Assembly (NCBI GenBank): GCA_937888925.1
Contig: CALARM010000920.1
Location: 1-5,914, forward strand
From: an uncultured Synergistia bacterium
GTDB lineage: Bacteria; Eremiobacterota; SpSt-956; JAKJGF01
Reading direction: 5' to 3'
Length of the DNA: 5,914 nt
Each line of letters begins with the position of its first letter. The first letter of the stretch is position 1. A program made the position numbers and the translations under genes. The notes under the pieces are model-generated. The model was given only the letters and a program-made list of their open reading frames with translations. It did no database searches and had not been told where the DNA came from. This document shows, in pieces, positions 5,588 to 5,914 of the stretch.

Positions 5588-5914
5588 TTATTTTTCCTTC
5601 TGTGAGAGCCGCTCCTTTGCTTCTCTCATAATGGCATTATCTGCAGGAGTAAGACCCAGGTTGTCTTTAACATGGGTCTTTGCTCCTTTAGACAGAAGAA
5701 GTTCAGCCATATACATATCATTATTGTAAGCAGCTATATGAAGAGGAGTTGAACCGTTATTATCCCTTGCATTAACATCTGCTCCCTTTGAAATAAGATA
5801 CTCTGCAAAAACCTGATTGCCATCAAGTACTGCAAGGTGCAGAGGTGTTATTCCGTAAAATCCTTTATTAATATCAGCTCCTTTTGCCAGGAGTAATTTC
5901 ACTATTTCTTCCGG
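5588..5914 (-). CDS. Ankyrin-repeat protein, 3' part (5' end beyond window)
   Basis: The frame is open to the window edge (PEEIVKLLLAKGADIN and onward, 108 codons visible) and stops at TAA 5590-5588. It contains a partial ankyrin repeat, then two full ones beginning GITPLHLAVLDGN and GSTPLHIAAYNND. Each has the TPLH helix start and a LLxKGAD/K loop. A capping segment GLTPADNAIMREAKERL follows. Ankyrin repeats bind partner proteins; the partner is unknown here. A GTG at 5902 is an internal valine in the LVKLL-type helix and not a start, because the repeat continues upstream of it. The gene is followed closely by the exported repeat protein, suggesting joint transcription. Confidence 0.88.
   Translation of the reverse strand, partial: PEEIVKLLLAKGADINKGFYGITPLHLAVLDGNQVFAEYLISKGADVNARDNNGSTPLHIAAYNNDMYMAELLLSKGAKTHVKDNLGLTPADNAIMREAKERLSQKEK

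Noticed and set aside
5588..5902. GTG at 5902 as the start of a complete 104-residue ankyrin protein
   Set aside because: The ankyrin helix continues in frame upstream (PEEIV) to the window edge, and no ribosome site precedes the GTG. The gene is partial.
1..5914. CRISPR array, tRNA, rRNA or riboswitch
   Set aside because: No regularly spaced long repeats with unique spacers, and no tRNA or rRNA signature, were seen on either strand.

Overview
The window is AT-rich bacterial DNA with nearly every gene on the minus strand, so it reads from right to left. The genus cannot be fixed from this sequence. Gene families, Shine-Dalgarno sites (AAGGAGG, GGAG, GAAAGG) and an ATG/TTG start mix only say 'bacterium'. 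The type I restriction genes, DUF1016/YhcG nuclease, ankyrin protein and repeat-rich exported protein suit a free-living anaerobic or environmental lineage, but that is inference.

Right part (4592-5914): the 3' end of an ankyrin-repeat gene, which is cut by the window edge, is followed 28 bp later by a gene for an exported protein with a signal peptide and a C-terminal array of His/Trp/Gly repeats. A strong GC-rich hairpin (4592-4627) follows and closes this unit. It lies between these genes and the restriction operon.

Middle part (1423-4477): the order is hsdM, a DUF1016/YhcG-type PD-(D/E)XK nuclease, a small cysteine-rich protein, and hsdS, all on the minus strand. The methylase gene is dead in two independent ways. 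An internal deletion has removed roughly 200 codons, including the SAM-binding motif I, with a 7-bp ATAAACA sequence at the join. A one-base slip in a 7-T run separates the C-terminal 116 codons. hsdS keeps only its first target-recognition domain. The DUF1016 gene looks intact. The hsdM-DUF1016 gap and the start of the DUF1016 gene carry three different short tandem repeats (12, 11 and 18 bp units). One of them, the 11-bp unit inside coding sequence, would shift the frame if its copy number changed.

Left part (1-1460): hsdS ends inside a 68-bp miniature inverted-repeat element (1393-1460) with 17-bp perfect terminal inverted repeats and a TTA direct repeat on each side. The element supplies the stop codon region and last residues of HsdS, and also the ribosome binding site and ATG of the next gene, a subtilisin-like S8 peptidase. 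The peptidase keeps its catalytic Asp and His and the oxyanion Asn, but family similarity stops at about position 54, before the catalytic Ser. At that point the opposite strand encodes the C-terminal end of a hydantoinase B/oxoprolinase-type protein (plus strand, positions 3-65). This is a fused breakpoint between two unrelated genes.

Overall this is a decaying defence locus (type I restriction-modification plus an S8 peptidase) reshaped by deletions, a homopolymer slip, a miniature element and a rearrangement junction. An apparently intact YhcG-like nuclease is left standing in it.
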